Of a stretch of 63,372 bases of DNA, positions 35,376-42,511 are shown piece after piece. The translations under genes were made by a program, and so were the position numbers. The notes below the pieces were generated by a model, which was not told the DNA's origin, searched no databases, and saw only the letters and a list, made by a program, of their open reading frames with translations. Within the stretch, counting starts at the first letter, position 1. Each line of letters starts with the position of its first letter. This DNA is from Actinomycetota bacterium (lineage in GTDB: Bacteria > Actinomycetota > Thermoleophilia > Solirubrobacterales > Solirubrobacteraceae): positions 1-63,372 of the forward strand of contig VAYS01000004.1 of NCBI GenBank assembly GCA_005883215.1. The letters run 5' to 3'.

Positions 35376-35641
35376 TCTTCCCGGCTCCCGCGGCCCCCGC
35401 GCTCGTGCTCCTGCTGGCGGATCTTGCGCAGCGCGAGCAGGATCATCACCGGCAGCCCGACGGTCGAGACCACCACCTGCGATAGGGCCACGTCGGGCGC
35501 CTGAAAGACGAAGAAGAGGATCGTCAAGGCCAGCCCGTAGACGCCCAGCGTCATCGCCTGACGCAAGGGCTCCCGAGCCAGCGCGACGGCGGTTCCGGCC
35601 AGGGCGACCGCCCCCAGCACGGCGATCTGGAGAATCGTCAT
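35372..35641 (-). CDS. MbhD/DUF4040-like subunit (split C-terminal part of MrpA)
   Basis: 89 residues, three membrane helices. MTILQIAVLGAVALAGTAVA, then YGLALTILFFVFQAPDVALSQ matches the MbhD-like piece found inside the C-terminal region of MrpA. It overlaps mrpG by four bases (ATGA) and mrpB by four bases (GTGA). Free-standing as in archaeal membrane-bound hydrogenase antiporter modules. Confidence 0.85.
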   Translation of the reverse strand: MTILQIAVLGAVALAGTAVALAREPLRQAMTLGVYGLALTILFFVFQAPDVALSQVVVSTVGLPVMILLALRKIRQQEHERGGRGSREE

Positions 35642-36060
35642 CGAGCCGGCCTTCTCGGCTCGTCGTCGGAAGGTGGGTGGTCGGGGCCGGCCCCGTGGGT
35701 TCTCGCGCCTGGGGCGTGCCGACCGCCGTTTCGGTCGGGTGCCGGGCCTCGGTCCCGGTAGCCCCGAATGCCCGATTCCCAGCTGCCGTACTCGTGCACG
35801 CGAAGGCTGCGCGCGGTGGTGTGGACCAGCACCGGGCCGGCCAGCACCAGCAGCGCCCCGGCGGCGAGCGCCTTGTCGCCGATCAGAGACCAGGACTCCT
35901 GTACCAGGATGGCCACCCCGACCAGCAGCGCCCCGAAACCGGCCAGGCCCACGTAGTGCAGGCGGTCGTAGGCGTCGCGCATGAGCGTCACGCCGAGCAC
36001 CGAGAGCACGAGCACGGCGACGCCGGCGACGAGCAGGACGGTGCTGACCAGATCGCGCAC
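35638..36060 (-). CDS. mrpG: Antiporter subunit G (MrpG)
   Basis: 140 residues from a GTG at 36060. Three membrane helices with the MnhG signature LGVTLMRDAYDRLHYVGLAG. The C-terminal 45 residues (RNGGRHAPGARTHGAG and onward) are hydrophilic and low complexity. It follows mrpF by nine bases. Confidence 0.9.
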   Translation of the reverse strand: MRDLVSTVLLVAGVAVLVLSVLGVTLMRDAYDRLHYVGLAGFGALLVGVAILVQESWSLIGDKALAAGALLVLAGPVLVHTTARSLRVHEYGSWESGIRGYRDRGPAPDRNGGRHAPGARTHGAGPDHPPSDDEPRRPAR

Positions 36061-36069
36061 GGGCGAGCG

Positions 36070-36321
36070 CTACAGCTCGTGCTCCATCAGGCGGGCGAAC
36101 GCCAGGGCGCCGACCAGCGACAGCGGCGCGGCAACCAGGGCGAGGTCGATGAACGGCTGGCGGTGGAACCCTTCGGACAGGAGCATGAGGATCGCCGTGG
36201 CCACCACCCCGGCCACCTCGAGCGCCGCCAGGCCGTGCATTGCCCCCGCCAGCGCACACACCGCCAGGCACGGGACGGTCCCCGCGGCGAGCACCGTGGC
36301 GGCGATCTCCCACTTGTTCAT
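36070..36321 (-). CDS. mrpF: Antiporter subunit F (MrpF)
   Basis: 83 residues, three membrane helices, typical of MnhF. The ATG overlaps the mrpE stop (ATGA). The first helix (WEIAATVLAAGTVPCLAV) and the FIDLALVAAPLSLVGALAFA end are as in the family, although the usual internal Arg-Asp signature is weak. Confidence 0.85.
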   Translation of the reverse strand: MNKWEIAATVLAAGTVPCLAVCALAGAMHGLAALEVAGVVATAILMLLSEGFHRQPFIDLALVAAPLSLVGALAFARLMEHEL

Positions 36322-36884
36322 CGTCCGCCTCCAGCGGCGGCGGGCCCGCCGGGTTCCTCGGGGTCGCCGAGCCCGAGTACATCGACCGAGCGGCGCCCTC
36401 CCGAGGGTCGCAGCTGATGGACCAGGATCAGCTCCGCCTCGGGATCGACACCCACCACGATCGTGTTGGGGGCGAACGAGCCCAGCGCCTCGGCCAGGGC
36501 CCGGCGGCCGTGCTTGTGCGCGCTGCTCTCATCGGCCGAGCCGAACGGGATGGCCCGAAAGCGGCCGCGGTTGCGGACTGGGCGCACCGCCTGGGACAGC
36601 GTCAGCGCGCTCAGCACCACGATGTCGACCGGCGCCCGCACCAGCGGTCGCCACGCGCGCGCCAGCCAGCGGGCCCGCCCGCCGATGCCCGGGTGCCCGG
36701 CCTCCCGGGCGACCTCGAAGCCGGTCGCGGCGAGCGCGGCCGCCACCGCTCCCGTCAACAGCTCGGGCAGGTCGGTGAGATCCACCAGCGCCAGCCACAC
36801 CCCGGCGCCCACGAGCCAGGCTGCCAGCCAGAGCGCGAGGCGCCGAGACCCGGGCTTGCGGACACGCTCCATGGCGAAGTCCAT
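36318..36884 (-). CDS. mrpE: Antiporter subunit E (MrpE)
   Basis: 188 residues; first gene of the operon. Two to three membrane helices near the N-terminus, then the soluble MnhE domain ending with SFAPNTIVVGVDPEAELILV, a family hallmark. ATG at 36884; an alternative ATG is four codons in. No promoter is evident in the 96 bases before the ComF-like gene, which lies upstream in the same direction, so read-through is possible. Confidence 0.9.
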   Translation of the reverse strand: MDFAMERVRKPGSRRLALWLAAWLVGAGVWLALVDLTDLPELLTGAVAAALAATGFEVAREAGHPGIGGRARWLARAWRPLVRAPVDIVVLSALTLSQAVRPVRNRGRFRAIPFGSADESSAHKHGRRALAEALGSFAPNTIVVGVDPEAELILVHQLRPSGGRRSVDVLGLGDPEEPGGPAAAGGGR

Positions 36885-36980
36885 ACCCCGCCCCTGGGCT
36901 CGCCACGCCTGCCCCTGACCCTTCCCCCGCCCCCAGCGCGGACGCCGCGCGGGGCCTCCCCGCCGCCGACCTGGTGCCGG

Positions 36981-37928
36981 TCACCCCGCGTGTCGCGCGC
37001 AGCGCGACCAATCGAAGAGCGCGGGCGTCGCGGGCGTCGCCGGGCGGCCCGCTTGCGGCCGCCCGTACACGTGGCGCCCGAGCACCAACACTCCCACCCG
37101 CTCGGCTCCGGCGCGCTTGAGCGCCGCGGCGGCGCTCTGGGCGCTGGCCCCCGAGACCCAGGTGTCATCGATCAGCAGTACGCCGGCGCCTGCCCTCACG
37201 CGCGCGCAGCGGTAGCGCTCGGGGTCCACCCGCCGCACGGTGAGCGTCGCGTCGGCCGCGATGCCCGTCCGCCCTGCCCCCCCTTGACCGCGCCACTCGA
37301 GCAGTGGCCGCAGGCGCGCGGCCAGCGGCGAGACGGCCCCTACCACGGCCACGAGGCTGCGCGTCTGTCCCGGCGGGCGCCGTCGCGGTGGCACCACGGT
37401 CACGATGTCGAACCGCTCGACTCCGGCGGACCGCGCCAAGCAGTCCTCGTGCCCGGCGGCAAAGCGCCACAGGACCGCCGCCAGGTCGGTGGCCAGGCGT
37501 CGCGACAGCGCGACCGGTCCGCGCTTGTATTGGCGCAGGGCGCGGTGGACCGGTCCCAGGTGCCGGCTGTAGGAGACGGCGAGCACGGCGTCGGCGGTCA
37601 GCGGCCCCCGCCGGCACGCGGCGCAGCGCCCCGGGGCCGCGCCCCCCACCGCGCCCCCCACCGCGCACCCCGCCGCGCCGGCAGCGCCCCCGGCAGCCCC
37701 CCCGGCAGCGCCCGGAGCCAGGCACACCGCACAGACGCCTGCCCCCGGCCCGGGCACGTTGCTCAACAGCTGGCGGTAGGGGGCGGTGCGGGCGAGCACC
37801 CAAGCCGGCACCTCGAGCAGCGGTCGGGGAGCGAGACCCGGACCCGGCCCGGCACCCAAGCCCGGATCGGGCCCCGGACCCCGACGGCCCGAGGACGAAG
37901 GCGAGCGCGCCCCTGGCACGCCGGCCAT
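36981..37928 (-). CDS. ComF-like phosphoribosyltransferase domain protein
   Basis: 315 residues from the ATG at 37928; the first 35 are Gly/Pro-rich. A zinc-knuckle-like pair, CAVC and CAAC, is separated by a 30-residue Ala/Gly insert with GGA repeats. The C-terminal part has VLLIDDTWVSGASAQSAAAA, the PRPP-binding loop of type I phosphoribosyltransferases, as in ComF/GntX proteins linked to DNA uptake or salvage. No other competence gene is nearby. Confidence 0.8.
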   Translation of the reverse strand: MAGVPGARSPSSSGRRGPGPDPGLGAGPGPGLAPRPLLEVPAWVLARTAPYRQLLSNVPGPGAGVCAVCLAPGAAGGAAGGAAGAAGCAVGGAVGGAAPGRCAACRRGPLTADAVLAVSYSRHLGPVHRALRQYKRGPVALSRRLATDLAAVLWRFAAGHEDCLARSAGVERFDIVTVVPPRRRPPGQTRSLVAVVGAVSPLAARLRPLLEWRGQGGAGRTGIAADATLTVRRVDPERYRCARVRAGAGVLLIDDTWVSGASAQSAAAALKRAGAERVGVLVLGRHVYGRPQAGRPATPATPALFDWSRCARHAG

Positions 37929-37975
37929 TTCCGACCACGACCGGCTCCTCGGGACGGCGTCCCCCGCCAGGGCGC

Positions 37976-38608
37976 CTAGCTCGTCGCGCGCACCTCGGGC
38001 CGATAGACCGCGCGGGTGAAGATCTCGAACACGGTGTCGATGACCGCGTCGGTGTCCGGTTCCCCGCCGTGGCCGTAGACGTCGGTGAGGTAGCGCTCGA
38101 TCATCCAGACCAGCGCGTGCGAGGCCTGGTCGATGTCGAGCGGGAGCAGCCGTCGACGGCGGCGGTCGCGGCGAAGCTGGACGGCGACCGCGTCGATGAA
38201 GCCCTGGATCATGCCGCGGTAGGCCTGCTCGACGCGGTCGTCGTAGGCCGCCGCGTCGGCGATCGCGCGAAACACCGGCCCGTGCTCGGCGAACACCGCC
38301 ACCACGCCGCGCGCGGCGGCGAGCGCGTCGGCCATCGGGTCCTCGCTGCCCCCCAGCCAACGCTCGGCGCCGGCCGCGAGCTCGAGGTCCAGCCGCTGGA
38401 CGACCTGCAGCACGAGGTCGTGCCGGTCGCGAAAGTACACGTAGAAGGAGGGCCGCGACAGCCCAGTGCGCTCCATCACGTCATCCGGGGAAACGTCGCG
38501 GAACGGACGTTCTCGCAAGAGCTGCTCGGCGGCATCCAGGATCTCTCGCTGGGCGTCCTCGGCCCGGCGCCGTCGTCGCGCGCGGACCTCCGAAGGTGGA
38601 GCGATCAC
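37976..38608 (-). CDS. TetR/AcrR-type repressor
   Basis: 210 residues from a GTG at 38608. N-terminal TetR helix-turn-helix (REILDAAEQLLRERPFRDVS, then GLSRPSFYVYFRDRHDLV). The C-terminal ligand domain is divergent, with a YDDRVEQAYRGMIQGFID helix. It is followed after 47 bases by the ComF-like gene and preceded by the deacetylase gene, all leftward. Its own operator would lie within 38609-38617 or inside the deacetylase gene, so it may be read as part of a longer transcript. Confidence 0.9.
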   Translation of the reverse strand: MIAPPSEVRARRRRRAEDAQREILDAAEQLLRERPFRDVSPDDVMERTGLSRPSFYVYFRDRHDLVLQVVQRLDLELAAGAERWLGGSEDPMADALAAARGVVAVFAEHGPVFRAIADAAAYDDRVEQAYRGMIQGFIDAVAVQLRRDRRRRRLLPLDIDQASHALVWMIERYLTDVYGHGGEPDTDAVIDTVFEIFTRAVYRPEVRATS

Positions 38609-38617
38609 GCCGCCAGC

Positions 38618-39496
38618 TTACCCGCGCATCGTTGACGCCAGGGGCGTCCGCGTGGCCGCCAGCACGCGGGGCTGGTCCTCCCGGGCGACGGCCAGCACGC
38701 GGGGGTTAGCCGCCACCGACAGCGACCTCCAGCGCGCCGGGGTCAGATCGCCTCCCGCGCGCAGCAGCTCGCCCACCGAGACGAAGCGGTAGCCGCGCTC
38801 GCGCAGGCGCGCAAGCACCAGCGGGAGCATGCGCACCGTCCGCGAGCGATCCATGCGCCCGTCATGGCCGAGCAGGATCGCGCCCGGATGAAGTCGGCGC
38901 ACAAGCCACGCCACCGCCGCCCGCTGCCCGCGACCGTGCTCGGCCTTCTCGATCGTCGCCGTCCACGCGACCATCAGCTCGCCTTCGGCCGAGGCCTCCC
39001 GAGCGACCGCCTCGCTGAACAGCCCCCAGGGCGCGCGGAACAAGATCGGCGCCGGCGCCCCAGCGCGCTCCAGCGCCCCGCGGCCGCTCTCGATCTCGGC
39101 GCGCACAGCGGCCGGGCGCAGGCCGGTGAGCACGGGGTGGGTGAAGGTGTGGTTGGCGACCTCGTCGCCGGCCTTGAGCTCCGCCTGGACCAGCCCCGGC
39201 GCGGCCGCCGCGGCGCGGCCCACCACGAAGAAGGTCGCGTGGGCATGGAAGCGGCCCAGGATTCCCAGCAGGGCGGCGGTGTAACGCGGATCGGGGCCGT
39301 CGTCGAAGCTCAGGGCCACGAGCTTGGTCGGCACCTGCACCTGGACCACGGCCCCCTGGCGGCTGTGGGCGATGTCGAGCAGCTCGAGATTGCCCAAGCG
39401 GCGGAAGTGATCGTCCTGGATCCGCGCCGACCAGGCGACGGCGCCGAGCACCAGGACCGCGGTGGTCAATATCCAGCCCAGGCGCCGGCAGGTCAT
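38618..39496 (-). CDS. Membrane-anchored polysaccharide deacetylase (CE4)
   Basis: 292 residues from the ATG at 39496; a GTG at 39514 is an alternative. One N-terminal anchor helix (TTAVLVLGAVAWSA), then the NodB domain: motif 1 SFDDGPDP, motif 2 HTFTHP, motif 3 RAPWG, and a late LLGHDGRMD. Full metal and catalytic residue set. Removes N-acetyl groups from peptidoglycan or an exported glycan. It is divergent from the small membrane gene and the methyltransferase, which suggests one envelope locus. Confidence 0.92.
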   Translation of the reverse strand: MTCRRLGWILTTAVLVLGAVAWSARIQDDHFRRLGNLELLDIAHSRQGAVVQVQVPTKLVALSFDDGPDPRYTAALLGILGRFHAHATFFVVGRAAAAAPGLVQAELKAGDEVANHTFTHPVLTGLRPAAVRAEIESGRGALERAGAPAPILFRAPWGLFSEAVAREASAEGELMVAWTATIEKAEHGRGQRAAVAWLVRRLHPGAILLGHDGRMDRSRTVRMLPLVLARLRERGYRFVSVGELLRAGGDLTPARWRSLSVAANPRVLAVAREDQPRVLAATRTPLASTMRG

Positions 39497-39662
39497 CGGG
39501 GCAAGTATCGGCACCCCCGGGGCGCCCGATCGTCGCGCCCGGCCCGAGCCATCCCCACTTCCGGGTATCGCTTCCTTAGTGTTCTGTTAAGAACGCCGAG
39601 GATCCGCCTAAGCGCGGGGCACGGGGCATGAATCGGCCTCCGGGTGGGCGAAGATTCGGTGC

Positions 39663-40040
39663 GTGAGTGATGCCGCCGTCGCGGTGCACCCGGATTGGGG
39701 GTTCGCACCACGGCACGCCGAGGGGAGTGCACAGGTCGCGCTGCCCGCCGATACCCCCATATTCCTCGACAGCACCGGGCACCGTGCCCGCGTGGTGCGG
39801 ACCGTGGGGCGTCTGACGGTCGTCCTGGGCGCGGTCTGGACGGCGGGCGTCATCGCCGGCGCGACCGGCACCACCTCGCTGCCCGCCCTGGGCTCCTCGC
39901 TGGCCTCGCGGCCCTCTGCCCCGGCGCTGGCCGGACCCGCCCGGCGAAGCGGCCGCACGTTCGTGGCCCAGAACCCCGCCGGCGCCCTGGAGCCTCCGTT
40001 GGACTCGACCGCGCTCGTCGGCCGCCGCTCCGCCGGCTAG
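39663..40040 (+). CDS. Single-pass membrane protein found near glycan genes
   Basis: 125 residues from a GTG at 39663. Cytoplasmic N-terminus with IFLDSTGHRARVVRTVGRL, one membrane helix (about 48-70) and a Pro/Ser/Ala-rich external part. The same FLDSTGxRxR-plus-helix layout occurs in actinobacteria beside polysaccharide deacetylase/glycosyltransferase genes, from memory. It precedes the methyltransferase by 43 bases. Confidence 0.65.
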   Translation: MSDAAVAVHPDWGFAPRHAEGSAQVALPADTPIFLDSTGHRARVVRTVGRLTVVLGAVWTAGVIAGATGTTSLPALGSSLASRPSAPALAGPARRSGRTFVAQNPAGALEPPLDSTALVGRRSAG

Positions 40041-40083
40041 AGCGGAAAAGCGCCCGGCGGCCTCGCTCTGCGAGGCTCTGGGC

Positions 40084-40821
40084 ATGGACGAGTCGCTCGA
40101 GCTCCTCAGCCACCAAGTCGAGGACCGCCACTGGTGGTACCGAGGCCGGCGCCGCATCATCGCCGAGGTCCTGCACAGCCTCGAGCTGCCGCCGGGCGCG
40201 CGCATCCTCGACGCCGGCTGCGGCAGCGGCCGCAACATGGTCGAGCTGGCCCGCTTCGGCGTCGTGACGGGAGTCGAGGTGTCCCCGGCCAGCATCGAGG
40301 CGGCCCGTAGCCGCAACGTCGGCGAGGTGGTGGCCGGCTCGCTGACCGATCGGCTCCCCTTCCCGGACGCCGCCTTTGACCTCGCGGTGAGCTTCGACGT
40401 GCTCGAGCACCTCGACGACGACCGGGCGGCGCTGGGGGAGCTGCGCCGGGTGGTCCGGCCCGGCGGACAGCTGGTGGTCACCGTTCCCGCCTATCCGTGG
40501 CTGTGGAGCAGCCACGACGTGGTCAACCATCACCGGCGCCGCTACACCCGGCCCACGCTGATTGCCTCGGCGCGCGATGCGGGCTGGGTGCCCGAGCGCA
40601 CCACCCACTTCAACGCGCTGCTGCTGCCCGCCGCGATCGCCCATCGCTCGCTCGAGCGCCTCCGCCGGCCCCGCAACGGCCCCACCTCGGATCTGGAGAG
40701 CACTCCCCCGTGGCTCCACGGCGTGCTCGAACGCCCGCTGGCGCTCGAGGCAAGGGCCATCGCCCGCGGCCGCCGGATCCCCGCCGGCCTGTCGCTGCTG
40801 GCCCTGTTTCGCCGCGACTGA
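40084..40821 (+). CDS. SAM-dependent methyltransferase
   Basis: 245 residues, class I fold. RILDAGCGSGRNM (SAM motif I), VEVSPASIE, FDLAVSFDVLEHLDDD (motif IV) and VVRPGGQLVVTVP. The N-terminal HWWYRGRRRI is typical of methyltransferases in cell-surface glycan or polyprenol clusters. Convergent, six bases apart, with the GtrA gene. The acceptor is unknown. Confidence 0.9.
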   Translation: MDESLELLSHQVEDRHWWYRGRRRIIAEVLHSLELPPGARILDAGCGSGRNMVELARFGVVTGVEVSPASIEAARSRNVGEVVAGSLTDRLPFPDAAFDLAVSFDVLEHLDDDRAALGELRRVVRPGGQLVVTVPAYPWLWSSHDVVNHHRRRYTRPTLIASARDAGWVPERTTHFNALLLPAAIAHRSLERLRRPRNGPTSDLESTPPWLHGVLERPLALEARAIARGRRIPAGLSLLALFRRD

Positions 40822-40827
40822 GCGAGC

Positions 40828-41274
40828 TCAGCTCACCGACGGCGCCTCGGCCGAACGGCGATGGTGGCGGGCGGCGAACGTCCACCAGCGGTTGGCAAAG
40901 AAGGTGGTGATGACCGCCGCGGCGATGGCCACGATCTGCCCCAGGATCTTGCTCAGCCCGCCCACGTCGACCGCCAGGTAGACGACGCCGGTGCTGAGCG
41001 CCAGACCCCCGCCCTGGACGGCGAAGTAGCGCACCGCCGTGGCGAAATGGGTGCGCTCGGCCACGAACGTCCAGGCCCGGTTCATCAGGTAACCGTTGAC
41101 TATCCCCACCGCGTAGGCCAGCACGTAGGCCAGCACGTACCACACCCCCGCGGCCAGCAGCAGGGCATAGAGCCCGATCGTCAGGCCGGTGTTGAGCGCA
41201 CCCACCAGCCCGTACTTGATGAACTGCACCGCGACCGGGGAGCGCAGGCGCTCGGGAAGCAGATGGAAGGGCAT
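40828..41274 (-). CDS. GtrA family lipid-linked sugar flippase
   Basis: 148 residues from the ATG at 41274; upstream GTG and TTG codons are possible. Four membrane helices. The family signatures QFIKYGLVGALNTG and NRAWTFVA are present, with a second NRWWTFAAR near the end. GtrA proteins move polyprenyl-phosphate sugars across the membrane. It is divergent from the GT2 gene, its usual partner. Confidence 0.92.
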   Translation of the reverse strand: MPFHLLPERLRSPVAVQFIKYGLVGALNTGLTIGLYALLLAAGVWYVLAYVLAYAVGIVNGYLMNRAWTFVAERTHFATAVRYFAVQGGGLALSTGVVYLAVDVGGLSKILGQIVAIAAAVITTFFANRWWTFAARHHRRSAEAPSVS

Positions 41275-41374
41275 AGCGATCACAGCATGAACCAAGCGGC
41301 GGGCGCCCGGTTACCTGCCTCCTGGGCGCCTACTGCCGGCGGCGCTCGCCAGATGCGGCACAATCTCCAGGGCC

Positions 41375-42388
41375 ATGGCGACCGTCGAGCGCAAGCGCAT
41401 CACCGATCGCACGCTCGGCCTCCTCAGCGTCGTGGCCCCGGTGTACAACGAGGTCGAGCTCGTCGAGGCCTTCTACGATCGCACCCGTAAGGCGCTGGAG
41501 GGCCTGAACTTCGAGCTGGTGCTCGTCAACGACGGCTCGGACGACGGCACCGGCAGGATCCTCGATCGCCTCGCCGACGCCGATCCCCAGCTGCGGGTCG
41601 TGCATCTCACGAGAAACTTCGGCCACCAGGCGGCGCTCACCGCGGGCCTCGAGCACGCCGCCGGCGACACGGTGGCGATGATCGACGCCGACCTGCAGGA
41701 CCCCCCCGAGCTGATCCCCGAGATGGTCGACCGCTGGCGCAAGGGCAGCGACATCGTCTACGCCGTACGCCGCGCGCGCGAAGGCGAGTCCCACTTCAAG
41801 CTCTCCACCGCCAAGTGGTTCTATCGCCTGTTCGACAAGCTCGCCCAGGTCGACCTGGAGCCCAACTCGGGCGACTTCCGGCTGCTGGACCGCAAGGCGC
41901 TCGACGCGCTGCTGGCCATGGGCGAGCGCAGCCGCTTCCTGCGCGGGATGACGGTGTGGATCGGCTTCACGCAGACGGCCATCGAGTACGACCGCGATGA
42001 GCGCTACGCCGGCGAGACCAAGTACACGCTGCGCAAGATGGTGCGCTTCTCCTTGGACGCCATCTTCTCCTTCTCCCACCTACCGCTGCAGCTCTCGACC
42101 TACCTGGGCTTTCTCATCTCGGGACTGGCGTTCCTGGCCATCCCGGTGGTGGTGATCCTGCGCGTGGTGGGCTCCTACCTGCCCGGCTTCGGCTCGGTCA
42201 CCATCGCCATCCTGATGCTCGGCGGGATCCAGCTGATCGCCATCGGCCTGATCGGCGAGTACGTGGGGCGCATCTACGACGAGGTCAAGCACCGCCCGCT
42301 GTACGTGGTCGGGCGGGTCCGAAACGAGGGCCCGCTCGCGCTGCGCCGCGCCGAGGGCACGCTGCGCGCCCCCGAGCGCGTCTCCTGA
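41375..42388 (+). CDS. Polyprenyl-phosphate glycosyltransferase (GT2, GtrB/DPM1-like)
   Basis: 337 residues. GT2 domain: VVAPVYNE, VNDGSDDGT, DADLQDPPE (metal/sugar nucleotide Asp), and NSGDFRLLDR. The C-terminal part has two membrane helices (about 238-262 and 272-298). It transfers a sugar to polyprenyl phosphate on the inner face; GtrA next door would flip it. The sugar is not predictable. Confidence 0.93.
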   Translation: MATVERKRITDRTLGLLSVVAPVYNEVELVEAFYDRTRKALEGLNFELVLVNDGSDDGTGRILDRLADADPQLRVVHLTRNFGHQAALTAGLEHAAGDTVAMIDADLQDPPELIPEMVDRWRKGSDIVYAVRRAREGESHFKLSTAKWFYRLFDKLAQVDLEPNSGDFRLLDRKALDALLAMGERSRFLRGMTVWIGFTQTAIEYDRDERYAGETKYTLRKMVRFSLDAIFSFSHLPLQLSTYLGFLISGLAFLAIPVVVILRVVGSYLPGFGSVTIAILMLGGIQLIAIGLIGEYVGRIYDEVKHRPLYVVGRVRNEGPLALRRAEGTLRAPERVS

Positions 42389-42511
42389 CCCCGGGGATAG
42401 AACAGCAGAGGACAAGGGCTTCGCCGGCTGGCGCCGGCTTCGCCGATCTTCGGTCGGCGCTCGGACCGCGCACCTCTCGCCGGCCCGCCGTGTTGGCCAG
42501 GCGAGACTGAG

